Assembly (NCBI GenBank): GCA_903864395.1
Contig: CAIPFQ010000201.1
Location: 1-5,620, forward strand
DNA: 5,620 nucleotides
Source: an uncultured Chlamydiae bacterium
GTDB taxonomy: Bacteria > Chlamydiota > Chlamydiia > Chlamydiales > SM23-39
Direction of reading: 5' to 3'
Shown here: positions 1 through 5,451 of the stretch, one piece after another
Layout of the letters: each line of letters starts with the position of its first letter
Numbering within the stretch: position 1 is the first letter of the stretch
Position numbers and translations under genes: made by a program
Notes under the pieces: generated by a model
The model's database searches: none
What the model saw: only the letters and a program-made list of their open reading frames with translations
Told to the model about the DNA's origin: nothing

Positions 1-33
1 AAAATCGAACTGATTTTGTGTCGCCTCGACGCG

Positions 34-80
34 AAATTAATCCAAACTCCAGATAACAGGAATGGATCGTTAATTTTTTT
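34..80 (+). terminator. Possible AT-rich intrinsic terminator
   Basis: Bases 34-39 pair with 71-76 and 40-44 pair with 63-67, giving an 11-bp stem with a 3-nt bulge (68-70) and an 18-nt loop. The stem runs into seven consecutive T (74-80), followed by another T-rich stretch to 86. It could end transcription of a gene whose stop is the TAA at 54-56. The stem is AT-rich with only two GC pairs, so it may be weak or fortuitous. Confidence 0.3.
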
Positions 81-157
81 ATTTTTCTATCAACTTAATT
101 ATCAGTGTGTAAGGACTCTCAAGGAGGACATTCGGTGTCTACTTGCTTAGCCTGCTC

Positions 158-175
158 TCAATGCTGTCAACTTAG
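158..175 (+). repeat. Left terminal inverted repeat
   Basis: This 18-bp arm is perfectly complementary to 318-335. Read on the minus strand it contains TTGACA (165-170), an outward-facing perfect -35 hexamer. Similarity to the opposite arm continues imperfectly for roughly 15 bp further inward, with many of the differences being transitions. Confidence 0.8.
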
Positions 176-231
176 TGCAAATCGTTGAATACAATCTTGT
201 TACATAACGAAAAGAGCATGATTAACAAGAT

Positions 232-246
232 ATGCCTGATAGGCAT
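232..246. repeat. Small perfect hairpin
   Basis: ATGCCT (232-237) pairs with AGGCAT (241-246) around a GAT loop. It lies inside the MITE-like element and is mutually exclusive with full formation of the 243-294 stem. Confidence 0.6.
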
Positions 247-294
247 GATAAATAATTTACGCCGTATTCTCTTCTTCCATCCTATTTATCATGC
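243..294. repeat. Internal 12-bp inverted repeat (hairpin) in the element
   Basis: Bases 243-254 (GCATGATAAATA) are perfectly complementary to 283-294, with a 28-nt pyrimidine-rich loop. The left arm overlaps a second small palindrome at 232-246 (6-bp stem, 3-nt loop), so the two hairpins compete for bases 243-246. The heptamer GCATGAT also occurs at 216-222. Confidence 0.65.
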
Positions 295-317
295 ACATCC
301 TTAGTCAATTGCTTATG

Positions 318-335
318 CTAAGTTGACAGCATTGA
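318..335 (-). repeat. Right terminal inverted repeat
   Basis: This is the reverse complement of 158-175 over 18 bp without mismatch. On the plus strand it carries TTGACA at 323-328 pointing towards the operon. I see no good -10 box 16-18 bp downstream, so it is a half-promoter rather than a supported promoter. Confidence 0.8.
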
Positions 336-345
336 ACCTGCTCTG

Positions 346-375
346 TGCCTATCTCTGTGGTGCCTATCTCTGTGG
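346..375 (+). repeat. 15-bp tandem duplication
   Basis: TGCCTATCTCTGTGG occurs twice head to tail (346-360 and 361-375) with no mismatch. It begins two bases after the right candidate target-site duplication. The perfect identity suggests a recent slippage or duplication event. Confidence 0.8.
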
Positions 376-415
376 TTCACTATTCGAATCTAAACAGACA
401 TGAATCTTAATTTTT

Positions 416-445
416 TTGTTGTCAAAAAAAGAGAGTTCCTATAGC
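416..445 (+). promoter_or_regulatory. Candidate sigma-70-type promoter of the operon
   Basis: TTGTTG (416-421) and TATAGC (440-445) are separated by 18 nt. An alternative -35, TTGTCA (419-424), would give a 15-nt spacer. Initiation from this -10 would fall around 452, almost on the ATG at 454, so the message would be nearly leaderless, which fits the absence of a Shine-Dalgarno sequence there. Both hexamers are imperfect and the region is AT-rich, so this is only a candidate. Confidence 0.3.
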
Positions 446-453
446 TTCAGAGC

Positions 454-978
454 ATGCTCCTTTTTTTGTTTTTGCTCGCTACAACCGCTCTCTTTTTGCA
501 AGCCATTGACATTTTCCCTCTCGCATTTAACGCCTACACGCCCTGGATCGCCTTAGTCGTTTTGCGCCACCCTTTAAGGAAAAGTCCCCTCTCCCCTCTG
601 ATCGCGGCAGCCTCCGCAGGCTTTTTGTCCGATTTGCTCTCGGATTTGCCTCTCGGGCTCTACCCTATTTCCTATGCGCTATGCGCGGGAGCCACTCTTC
701 GATTTAGGCATCACTTTCTCTACGAAGAACCTTTGCATCTCGCCCTTTTTTCTTCGTTAGTGTCCTTTCTTTCTTCCCTTTTACAACTATTTTTTCTCTT
801 TCTCTTTGACAGAAGAGTGGCTCTTTCGGGACAATGGATTTTCATCGATTGGATCGGCATGTCCCTCATCGATGGTATTTACGCGCTCATTTGGTTTTCA
901 GGCCCCCTTCTTCTGCTCTCAAAAACCTGGCGCAATTGGAGTTTATTTTGGTTAAAGAAAAAACATTCTCGCGCCTGA
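454..978 (+). CDS. mreD: MreD-like rod-shape-determining membrane protein
   Basis: The 174-residue protein is very hydrophobic, with about five or six predicted membrane segments (roughly residues 2-20, 26-38, 48-62, 66-83, 93-118 and 132-155) and a short basic C-terminal tail (KKKHSRA). Residues 56-74 (GFLSDLLSDLPLGLYPISY) resemble the conserved MreD pattern of a G-x-L-x-D-L-L stretch followed by P-L-G-L. The length suits MreD, which is usually 160-175 residues. In the family, MreD is an inner-membrane partner of MreC and MreB in the elongasome that guides lateral peptidoglycan synthesis. The ATG at 454 is the first start after an in-frame TAG at 442-444; it lacks a clear ribosome-binding site. 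Unlike the classical mreBCD order, no mreC precedes it within this window. The 3' end overlaps the next gene by 31 nt. Another small multi-spanning membrane protein cannot be excluded. Confidence 0.65.
   Translation: MLLFLFLLATTALFLQAIDIFPLAFNAYTPWIALVVLRHPLRKSPLSPLIAAASAGFLSDLLSDLPLGLYPISYALCAGATLRFRHHFLYEEPLHLALFSSLVSFLSSLLQLFFLFLFDRRVALSGQWIFIDWIGMSLIDGIYALIWFSGPLLLLSKTWRNWSLFWLKKKHSRA
938..950 (+). promoter_or_regulatory. Ribosome binding site deciding the suhB TTG start
   Basis: GGAG at 938-941 is followed after 6 nt by TTG at 948-950. This sits inside the end of mreD and sets a start that gives a normal-length phosphatase. The upstream ATG at 834 in the same frame has no such site and would add a proline- and arginine-rich tail unlike the family. 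Confidence 0.6.
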
Positions 979-1745
979 CGCAAGCCGCTTGCGAAGCAGC
1001 TCTTATCGCAGGAGAACTTTTGCGCCAAGGCTTTGGCTCACAGTTTAAAGTTTCTTCGAAAGAAGGAAGACACAACCTTGTGACCGAATACGACACAAAG
1101 GCGGAACAGGCCATTCTCGCCCACCTAAAAAAGGCCGCAAGCACATCGAGCTTTCTCGCAGAAGAGAGCGGTGCCACAGGACAACTGGGCGATCTTCTTT
1201 GGGTCGTCGATCCCCTCGACGGCACTGTAAATTTCGCTCACAACATCCCCTTTTTTTCCGTCAGCATCGCACTCGAAGAAAAAGGAGACATTGTTTCTGG
1301 CGTAGTCTATCACCCCCACTCCAATGAACTTTTTGTCGCAGAAAAGGGAGAGGGCGCTTTCTTAAATGGTAAAAAAATGCAAGTCTCTTCCGTCTCTAGG
1401 CTCGAACAATCCATCCTCGCCACAGGATTTCCCTATAATCTCGCCGACAACCCGTTTCATTGCATTGAACATTTTATTGACATCGTGAAACTCGGCATCC
1501 CCATCCGTAAGCTCGGCTCAGCCGCCCTCGATCTCGCCTATACCGCCGCAGGAAGATTCGAAGGTTTTTTTGCAGTGGGCTTAAGCCCCTGGGACTGCGC
1601 AGCAGGCGTTTTGCTCATTCAAGAAGCTGGAGGTCAAGTCAGCCATTGGAACGAAAAATATTTTTCCATCCACTCTAGGTTGCCGATTCTCGCTACCAAT
1701 GGACGCATTCATAAACAAACAGCCTCTATTTTACACAAATTATGA
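948..1745 (+). CDS. suhB: Inositol monophosphatase family protein (SuhB-like)
   Basis: This is a Mg2+-dependent phosphatase of the FIG/IMPase superfamily, which hydrolyses myo-inositol-1-phosphate or related sugar phosphates in the cytoplasm. From the TTG at 948 it has 265 residues, matching the usual 260-270. Visible motifs are NLVTEYD (43-49), the metal-binding glutamate in AEESG (71-75), the first signature WVVDPLDGTVNF (85-96, with metal ligands D88 and D91) and the second signature SPWDCAAG (213-220, with D216), followed by EAGG. An ATG at 834 would lengthen it to 303 residues, but those 38 extra residues lie wholly inside mreD in another frame and do not look like protein. The gene overlaps mreD by 31 nt and folD by 4 nt, implying coupling. 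In E. coli SuhB also acts in rRNA antitermination; nothing here shows whether that applies. CysQ or a histidinol-phosphate phosphatase is a less likely alternative. Confidence 0.9.
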   Translation: MVKEKTFSRLTQAACEAALIAGELLRQGFGSQFKVSSKEGRHNLVTEYDTKAEQAILAHLKKAASTSSFLAEESGATGQLGDLLWVVDPLDGTVNFAHNIPFFSVSIALEEKGDIVSGVVYHPHSNELFVAEKGEGAFLNGKKMQVSSVSRLEQSILATGFPYNLADNPFHCIEHFIDIVKLGIPIRKLGSAALDLAYTAAGRFEGFFAVGLSPWDCAAGVLLIQEAGGQVSHWNEKYFSIHSRLPILATNGRIHKQTASILHKL

Positions 1746-2599
1746 TCATCGATGGAAAAAAAATCGCAGCCACTCTCACCCAAGACATGACCCTCGCTGT
1801 ACAAAAAATGCAAGGACGAAAACCGCACCTCGCCTTTATCCTAGTAGGAGACAATAGTGCCTCTCAAACGTATGTGCGTGCGAAAAAAAAAGCCTGCGTC
1901 GCCACAGGCATCACCTCTTCCCTCTTAGAACTGCCCAGCACAATCGCTCAAGATGTCCTGTTAATGGAAATCGAAAAGCGCAATCAAGACCCCACAATCG
2001 ATGGAATCCTCGTTCAGCTCCCCCTCCCCTCTCATATCAGCGAAGCTGCAATTCTATATGCCATCGACCCGGCCAAAGACGTCGACGGGTTTCATCCTCT
2101 CAACGTCGGAAAAATGCTCCTCGGAGAAGAAAGCGGTTTTTTGCCCTGCACCCCCCTTGGGATCAAAGTACTTTTTGAAAAAAGCAAAATTTCTGTAGAA
2201 GGCAAACGAGTCGTCATTGTAGGGCGCAGCAACATCGTCGGTAAGCCGCTCGCAGCGATTTTAATGCAAAAAAAACCCCATTGCAATGCGACTGTCACCA
2301 TTGCCCACAGTCAGTCAGAGCATTTAATAGAAATTTGCCAAAACGCAGACATTTTAGTCGCAGCTGTTGGACAGCGCCACTTCATTAAAAAAGAAATGGT
2401 TCGCCCAGGCGCCGTCGTCATCGACGTTGGAATTCACAGACTGCCCGACAAAAGCCTCACAGGAGATGTTGACTTTGCAAAAGTAGCTCCCATCGCCTCC
2501 CACATCACCCCCGTCCCAGGAGGAGTAGGCCCCATGACCATCGCCATGCTGTTACAAAATACTTTAAAAAGTTGTAAAAATCAGTTTTCTCTTGCGTAA
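1742..2599 (+). CDS. folD: Bifunctional methylenetetrahydrofolate dehydrogenase/cyclohydrolase FolD
   Basis: FolD interconverts 5,10-methylene-THF and 10-formyl-THF through 5,10-methenyl-THF, using NADP(H), in the cytoplasm; it supplies formyl groups for purines and initiator tRNA. The 285-residue length is typical. Motifs are clear: SQTYVRAKKKAC (41-52) with the active-site tyrosine Y44 and catalytic lysine K48, DGILVQLPLP (87-96) with Q92, KDVDGFHPLNVGKM (112-125) with D115, the PCTPLGI loop, the dinucleotide-binding VVIVGRSNIVGKPLA, and the C-terminal signature ITPVPGGVGPMTIAMLLQNT. No catalytic residue is missing. The ATG lies in the ATGA overlap with the suhB stop, and with no Shine-Dalgarno visible, translation is probably coupled. 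The gene contains three A8-A9 runs; one encodes the catalytic lysine. Confidence 0.97.
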   Translation: MIIDGKKIAATLTQDMTLAVQKMQGRKPHLAFILVGDNSASQTYVRAKKKACVATGITSSLLELPSTIAQDVLLMEIEKRNQDPTIDGILVQLPLPSHISEAAILYAIDPAKDVDGFHPLNVGKMLLGEESGFLPCTPLGIKVLFEKSKISVEGKRVVIVGRSNIVGKPLAAILMQKKPHCNATVTIAHSQSEHLIEICQNADILVAAVGQRHFIKKEMVRPGAVVIDVGIHRLPDKSLTGDVDFAKVAPIASHITPVPGGVGPMTIAMLLQNTLKSCKNQFSLA

Positions 2600-2627
2600 G
2601 ATTATACACTTCCCTATCATCGAGTCG

Positions 2628-4769
2628 ATGAAATCAAAAAAGCCTTCTCAAGACGCCTTGCTCGTCCGCAATCTTACAAAATCGCTCCTCCAATACATTC
2701 AAGGAAAACGATATAATCCAGCCACCTGTGAACAACTCATCGCCCAGCTCGGCGTTCAACCTATCCATATTGAACGATTTAAAAAAATACTAGAAGATGC
2801 TGTTGCCAACCAAAAAATATCTTTGCGGGGCGGAAAATATATACCGTACAGCGGAGCTACCTTGACGACGGGAACAATCAGCGTCCATCCGAAAGGATTT
2901 GGGTTTGTGAAGAACGAGCTAGGGTCTGATGTTTTCATTCCAAAGCAAAGAATGGGTGGCGCGGTAGATGGCGATGAGGTGGAAATCGAAATCGACTCCA
3001 ATGTCTCTGCGAAAGGGCCAGAAGGAACAGTCGTTGCTATTGTTAAGAGAAGTCGAGCCAATCTTGCAGGAATCGTTGTCAGTCAGGAAGGAGATCGTTT
3101 TCTCGCGTTTTCTCCCCTGCTCGGGGCGGAAAAATCTATCAGAGTTTCTGTCGCAAAGGGAGAGACTCTCACCGAGGGAGATCGGATCATCTGCCGCGTT
3201 ACTTCTTGGAATGCTCTAGGCAGTTCTATAGAGGGATCTTTACTTCAACGAATCGGTCATATCTCAGATCCGTCGATTGATATTAAAGCCGCGATAGCCG
3301 AATTCAATCTTCTCAAAGACTTTTCCGCAGAGGCGATTCAAGAAGCGCAAAGCTTTGGCTCCAAAGTGTCTCCCAACAGTCAAAAGGGGCGTCTTGACTT
3401 AACGGAAATCGAATGTGTAACGATCGATCCAGATACAGCGCGCGACTTCGACGATGCGATCTCTTTGACAAAAGATGAAAAAGGACATTTTCGCTTAGGC
3501 GTTCATATCGCAGATGTCGCGTACTATGTTCAAAGCGGCACGCATTTGGATAAAGAAAGTTTTGAAAGATGCAACTCTACCTATTTTCCTGGGCAATGTG
3601 TCCCTATGCTCCCAGAAGAATTATCCAATGAGCTTTGCAGTCTCAAGCCAAAGGTAAAAAGATTAACGCAATCCGTTCTTGCTGAGTTCGATCCGCAAGG
3701 CAATCTGGTTCGCTATAAAATTGTTCGAAGCGTGATCAAGAGCCAAAAAAGATTTACCTACAAAGAAGCTTTGGCTGTGCTGGAAAAACAAGCGAAATCG
3801 ACTCACGCCCCTCTTCTTGAGAGAATGGTGGAGTTTTGTCTAATTTTAAAACGAAAACGTTTTGAAAGGGGCAGTATTGACTTTGCCCTGACAGAAAACG
3901 CCTTGATTGTCGATAAAAATGGGACTCCCTCTCACATCGAAAAAATTGAATACGACATCACCCATCAAATGATCGAAGAGTTCATGCTCAAGGCCAATGA
4001 ACTCGTGGCCATCCATCTCAACGCGCAAGGAAAAACGCTCATCTATCGCATCCACGAAGAGCCCAGTGCCGAATCGTTCAAAGATTTTTACGCGTTTGCC
4101 CGTATTCTCGGTTTTCATTTACCGCCGCAGCCGACCCACAGGGACATTCAAAAACTTTTTGAAGAGGCCAAAAGCTCTTCTCTTCTTTCACAGCTTTCAG
4201 TGAGTTTTATTCGCAGTATGCGCCTCGCCGCTTATTCAGCAGACAATATCGGGCACTATGGGCTCGCTTTAGAGCACTACTGCCACTTTACAAGCCCTAT
4301 TCGAAGGTACACCGATCTCATTATTCAGCGTCTTTTGTGGGATGAGATTCCTGAAGGGTGCAATATTCAGCAAATCTCTACGAAATGTTCTGAAAAAGAG
4401 CGTCTCTCCTTCCGTGCAGAAAGTTCTGTTGTTGTCTTGAAAAAGTTAAGGCTTGCGGCCACCTATTTTGAGCAAAATCCAAACCAAGTCTATAAAGCGG
4501 TGATCACTCGTGTAAAACCGTTCGCTCTCTTCTTTGAGGTCTCACTATTTAATTTAGAAGGGTCCTTGCATGTCTCGGAAATCGGCAGAGATTATTACGA
4601 ATATGATCCTTTTCGAATGACGTTTAAGGGGTCTCATACAGGAAAAACGTTTGTGGCGGGACAAGAAATTCACATCACCCTCACTGGGGTCAATTTCATC
4701 CTTCAACAAGCTGTTTGGGCCTTAAGCCAAGAGCCTTCCACTCCTAGTGCAAGAAAACAAAAAAGATAG
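2628..4769 (+). CDS. rnr: Ribonuclease R (VacB), RNase II family 3'-5' exoribonuclease
   Basis: This enzyme is a processive hydrolytic 3'-5' exoribonuclease that can degrade structured RNA, acting in mRNA decay and RNA quality control. From the ATG at 2628 it has 713 residues: an N-terminal winged-helix region (about 15-70), a first cold-shock/OB domain (about 81-121, with HPKGFGFV), a second OB domain (about 145-208), the RNB catalytic domain (about 255-580) and an S1 domain (about 620-700) ending in a short basic tail. The catalytic acidic cluster DPDTARDFDD supplies D267, D273, D275 and D276, equivalent to E. coli RNase R D272, D278, D280 and D281. A second RNB signature, HFTSPIRRYTDL, lies at 553-564. 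It is shorter than the 813-residue E. coli enzyme, mainly lacking its long lysine-rich C-terminus. A TTG at 2592, overlapping the folD stop, would add 12 residues; I prefer the ATG, though neither has a strong ribosome-binding site. Confidence 0.95.
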   Translation: MKSKKPSQDALLVRNLTKSLLQYIQGKRYNPATCEQLIAQLGVQPIHIERFKKILEDAVANQKISLRGGKYIPYSGATLTTGTISVHPKGFGFVKNELGSDVFIPKQRMGGAVDGDEVEIEIDSNVSAKGPEGTVVAIVKRSRANLAGIVVSQEGDRFLAFSPLLGAEKSIRVSVAKGETLTEGDRIICRVTSWNALGSSIEGSLLQRIGHISDPSIDIKAAIAEFNLLKDFSAEAIQEAQSFGSKVSPNSQKGRLDLTEIECVTIDPDTARDFDDAISLTKDEKGHFRLGVHIADVAYYVQSGTHLDKESFERCNSTYFPGQCVPMLPEELSNELCSLKPKVKRLTQSVLAEFDPQGNLVRYKIVRSVIKSQKRFTYKEALAVLEKQAKSTHAPLLERMVEFCLILKRKRFERGSIDFALTENALIVDKNGTPSHIEKIEYDITHQMIEEFMLKANELVAIHLNAQGKTLIYRIHEEPSAESFKDFYAFARILGFHLPPQPTHRDIQKLFEEAKSSSLLSQLSVSFIRSMRLAAYSADNIGHYGLALEHYCHFTSPIRRYTDLIIQRLLWDEIPEGCNIQQISTKCSEKERLSFRAESSVVVLKKLRLAATYFEQNPNQVYKAVITRVKPFALFFEVSLFNLEGSLHVSEIGRDYYEYDPFRMTFKGSHTGKTFVAGQEIHITLTGVNFILQQAVWALSQEPSTPSARKQKR

Positions 4770-4824
4770 TTGCATAAAAGCCAAGACTTCGGTTTCACTA
4801 AACTCAAACACTAAAGTGTACCCT

Positions 4825-5451
4825 ATGAAAAAAAGCTTTTTAACAGGACTGGTCACTTTAATTCCCATGGCGATTACATTTTGGTTTTTTTCGTTTGGCC
4901 TTCACTTTTTAACACAACCTTTTGACAGCCTCGTCCGCTCTTTCCTCTTTTCCTTTTCTTTTTTCGCAGAGCATGTTCCCCTGCAAGCGACTACATTCAT
5001 CACGCAAGGCTGCATTCTCATCGCGCTGTTTTGTTTCACCCTTTTTTTAGGTTTTGCAGCAAGACGCTATTTTTTCAATCAACTCATCAAGATTGGCGAT
5101 CTGATTTTATCAAAAATTCCGCTCGTCAATAAGATTTACAAAACCTCCAAAGACATTATCCTTTCGCTCTTTAACACGAAGCAACAATCATTTAAACAAG
5201 TCGTGCTCATTCAATTTCCCTACCCAGGGGCTTACTGCCTCGGCTTGATTACAAATGCCGCGCCCCCTACATGTGTTGACGCTGTGAAAGCCAGTATGGT
5301 CTCAATCTTTATCCCCACAACGCCAAATCCGATGGCGGGCTACTTAGTGTTACGTCAGGAAAAGGATCTGATTTACCTCAAAATGAAGCCTGAGACGGCG
5401 ATTCAATACATTATTTCTTGCGCTGTCGTGCAGCCTAAGGAGAGTCGTTGA
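4825..5451 (+). CDS. DUF502 family membrane protein A
   Basis: This 208-residue protein has two predicted membrane segments (about residues 5-30 and 55-78) and a soluble C-terminal portion. Family hallmarks are the N-terminal MKKxFLTGL...P start, IPLVNKIYKTSKDI (98-111), FPYPG (131-135) and FIPTTPNPMAGYL (162-174), all typical of DUF502 proteins. The molecular function is not established; the plant relatives COV1/LCV are endomembrane proteins. A GTG at 4747 in the same frame would add 26 polar residues and overlap the rnr end, but the family normally begins at MKK followed directly by the first membrane segment, so the ATG at 4825 is chosen. It starts 55 nt after rnr, has no obvious Shine-Dalgarno, and its stop overlaps the start of a second DUF502 gene. 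It probably belongs to the same transcript as rnr. Confidence 0.88.
   Translation: MKKSFLTGLVTLIPMAITFWFFSFGLHFLTQPFDSLVRSFLFSFSFFAEHVPLQATTFITQGCILIALFCFTLFLGFAARRYFFNQLIKIGDLILSKIPLVNKIYKTSKDIILSLFNTKQQSFKQVVLIQFPYPGAYCLGLITNAAPPTCVDAVKASMVSIFIPTTPNPMAGYLVLRQEKDLIYLKMKPETAIQYIISCAVVQPKESR
5437..5450 (+). promoter_or_regulatory. Ribosome binding site for DUF502 protein B
   Basis: AAGGAG (5437-5442) lies 5 nt before the TTG at 5448-5450, inside the end of DUF502 protein A. It is the strongest gene-linked Shine-Dalgarno in the window and fixes the TTG as start. Confidence 0.7.

Larger units (their letters stand above)
159..336. mobile_element. MITE-like non-autonomous element, about 178 bp
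   Basis: The element is bounded by perfect 18-bp inverted repeats at 158-175 and 318-335 (left arm reads TCAATGCTGTCAACTTAG; the right arm is its reverse complement). The sequence CCTGCTCT occurs directly outside both ends (151-158 and 337-344), as expected of an 8-bp target-site duplication; its last base overlaps the inverted repeat, so the exact boundary is uncertain by a base or two. The interior has no reading frame long enough for a transposase but contains nested palindromes (232-246 and 243-294). Short length, terminal repeats, flanking duplication and lack of coding capacity are the hallmarks of a miniature inverted-repeat element mobilised in trans. The parent IS family cannot be named from this. 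Alternatively, it is a structured intergenic repeat unrelated to transposition. Confidence 0.6.
135..410 (+). pseudogene. Possible very short reading frame interrupted by the element
   Basis: A strong Shine-Dalgarno match, AAGGAGG (121-127), sits 7 nt before a GTG at 135. In the present sequence this frame gives only 17 codons before TGA at 186-188, entering the left terminal repeat. If the element and one copy of the CCTGCTCT duplication are removed (159-344, 186 bp, a multiple of three), the frame continues through both copies of the 15-bp repeat to TAA at 408-410, giving 29 codons. No homology is recognised. The frame may be chance, and the ribosome-binding match is the main support. Confidence 0.15.
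1..453. other. Intergenic region upstream of the operon
   Basis: No convincing complete gene is present. At the left edge two plus-strand frames are open. One reads from base 3 to a TAA at 54-56 with a polar, arginine-rich sequence, and could be the last codons of an upstream gene. The other runs from base 1 to a TAG at 148-150 (49 codons) but crosses the AT-rich, T-run segment at 71-90 and looks non-coding. The rest holds a possible terminator (34-80), a MITE-like palindromic element (about 159-336), a 15-bp tandem repeat (346-375) and a candidate promoter just before 454. No tRNA or rRNA gene was recognised. Confidence 0.6.

Noticed and set aside
1..150. Plus-strand frame open from the left edge to TAG at 148-150 (49 codons)
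   Set aside because: It crosses the AT-rich T-run and possible terminator, and the translation resembles no protein family I recognise; openness of this length is expected by chance.
887..1319. Minus-strand open frames opposite suhB (887-1225 and 1125-1319)
   Set aside because: They lie entirely opposite well-conserved SuhB motifs, have no ribosome-binding site or family resemblance, and are explained as shadows of the coding strand.
2001..2301. Open frames inside folD on both strands
   Set aside because: They overlap essential FolD motifs in another frame, and their translations are low-complexity, serine/proline-rich shadows.
2756..4203. Several 68-101-codon frames inside rnr on both strands
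   Set aside because: All are embedded in the continuous RNase R frame with intact domains; none has an independent start signal or recognisable domain.
4796..4819. CACTAAA repeated twice and a CACTAAAGTG palindrome-like motif before DUF502 A
   Set aside because: The copies are too short and irregular to support an operator, and no promoter hexamers with suitable spacing were found in the 55-nt gap.
4747..4824. N-terminal extension of DUF502 protein A from GTG at 4747
   Set aside because: It would add a polar 26-residue tail atypical of the family and overlap the rnr stop; the ATG at 4825 gives the conserved MKKxFLTGL start.
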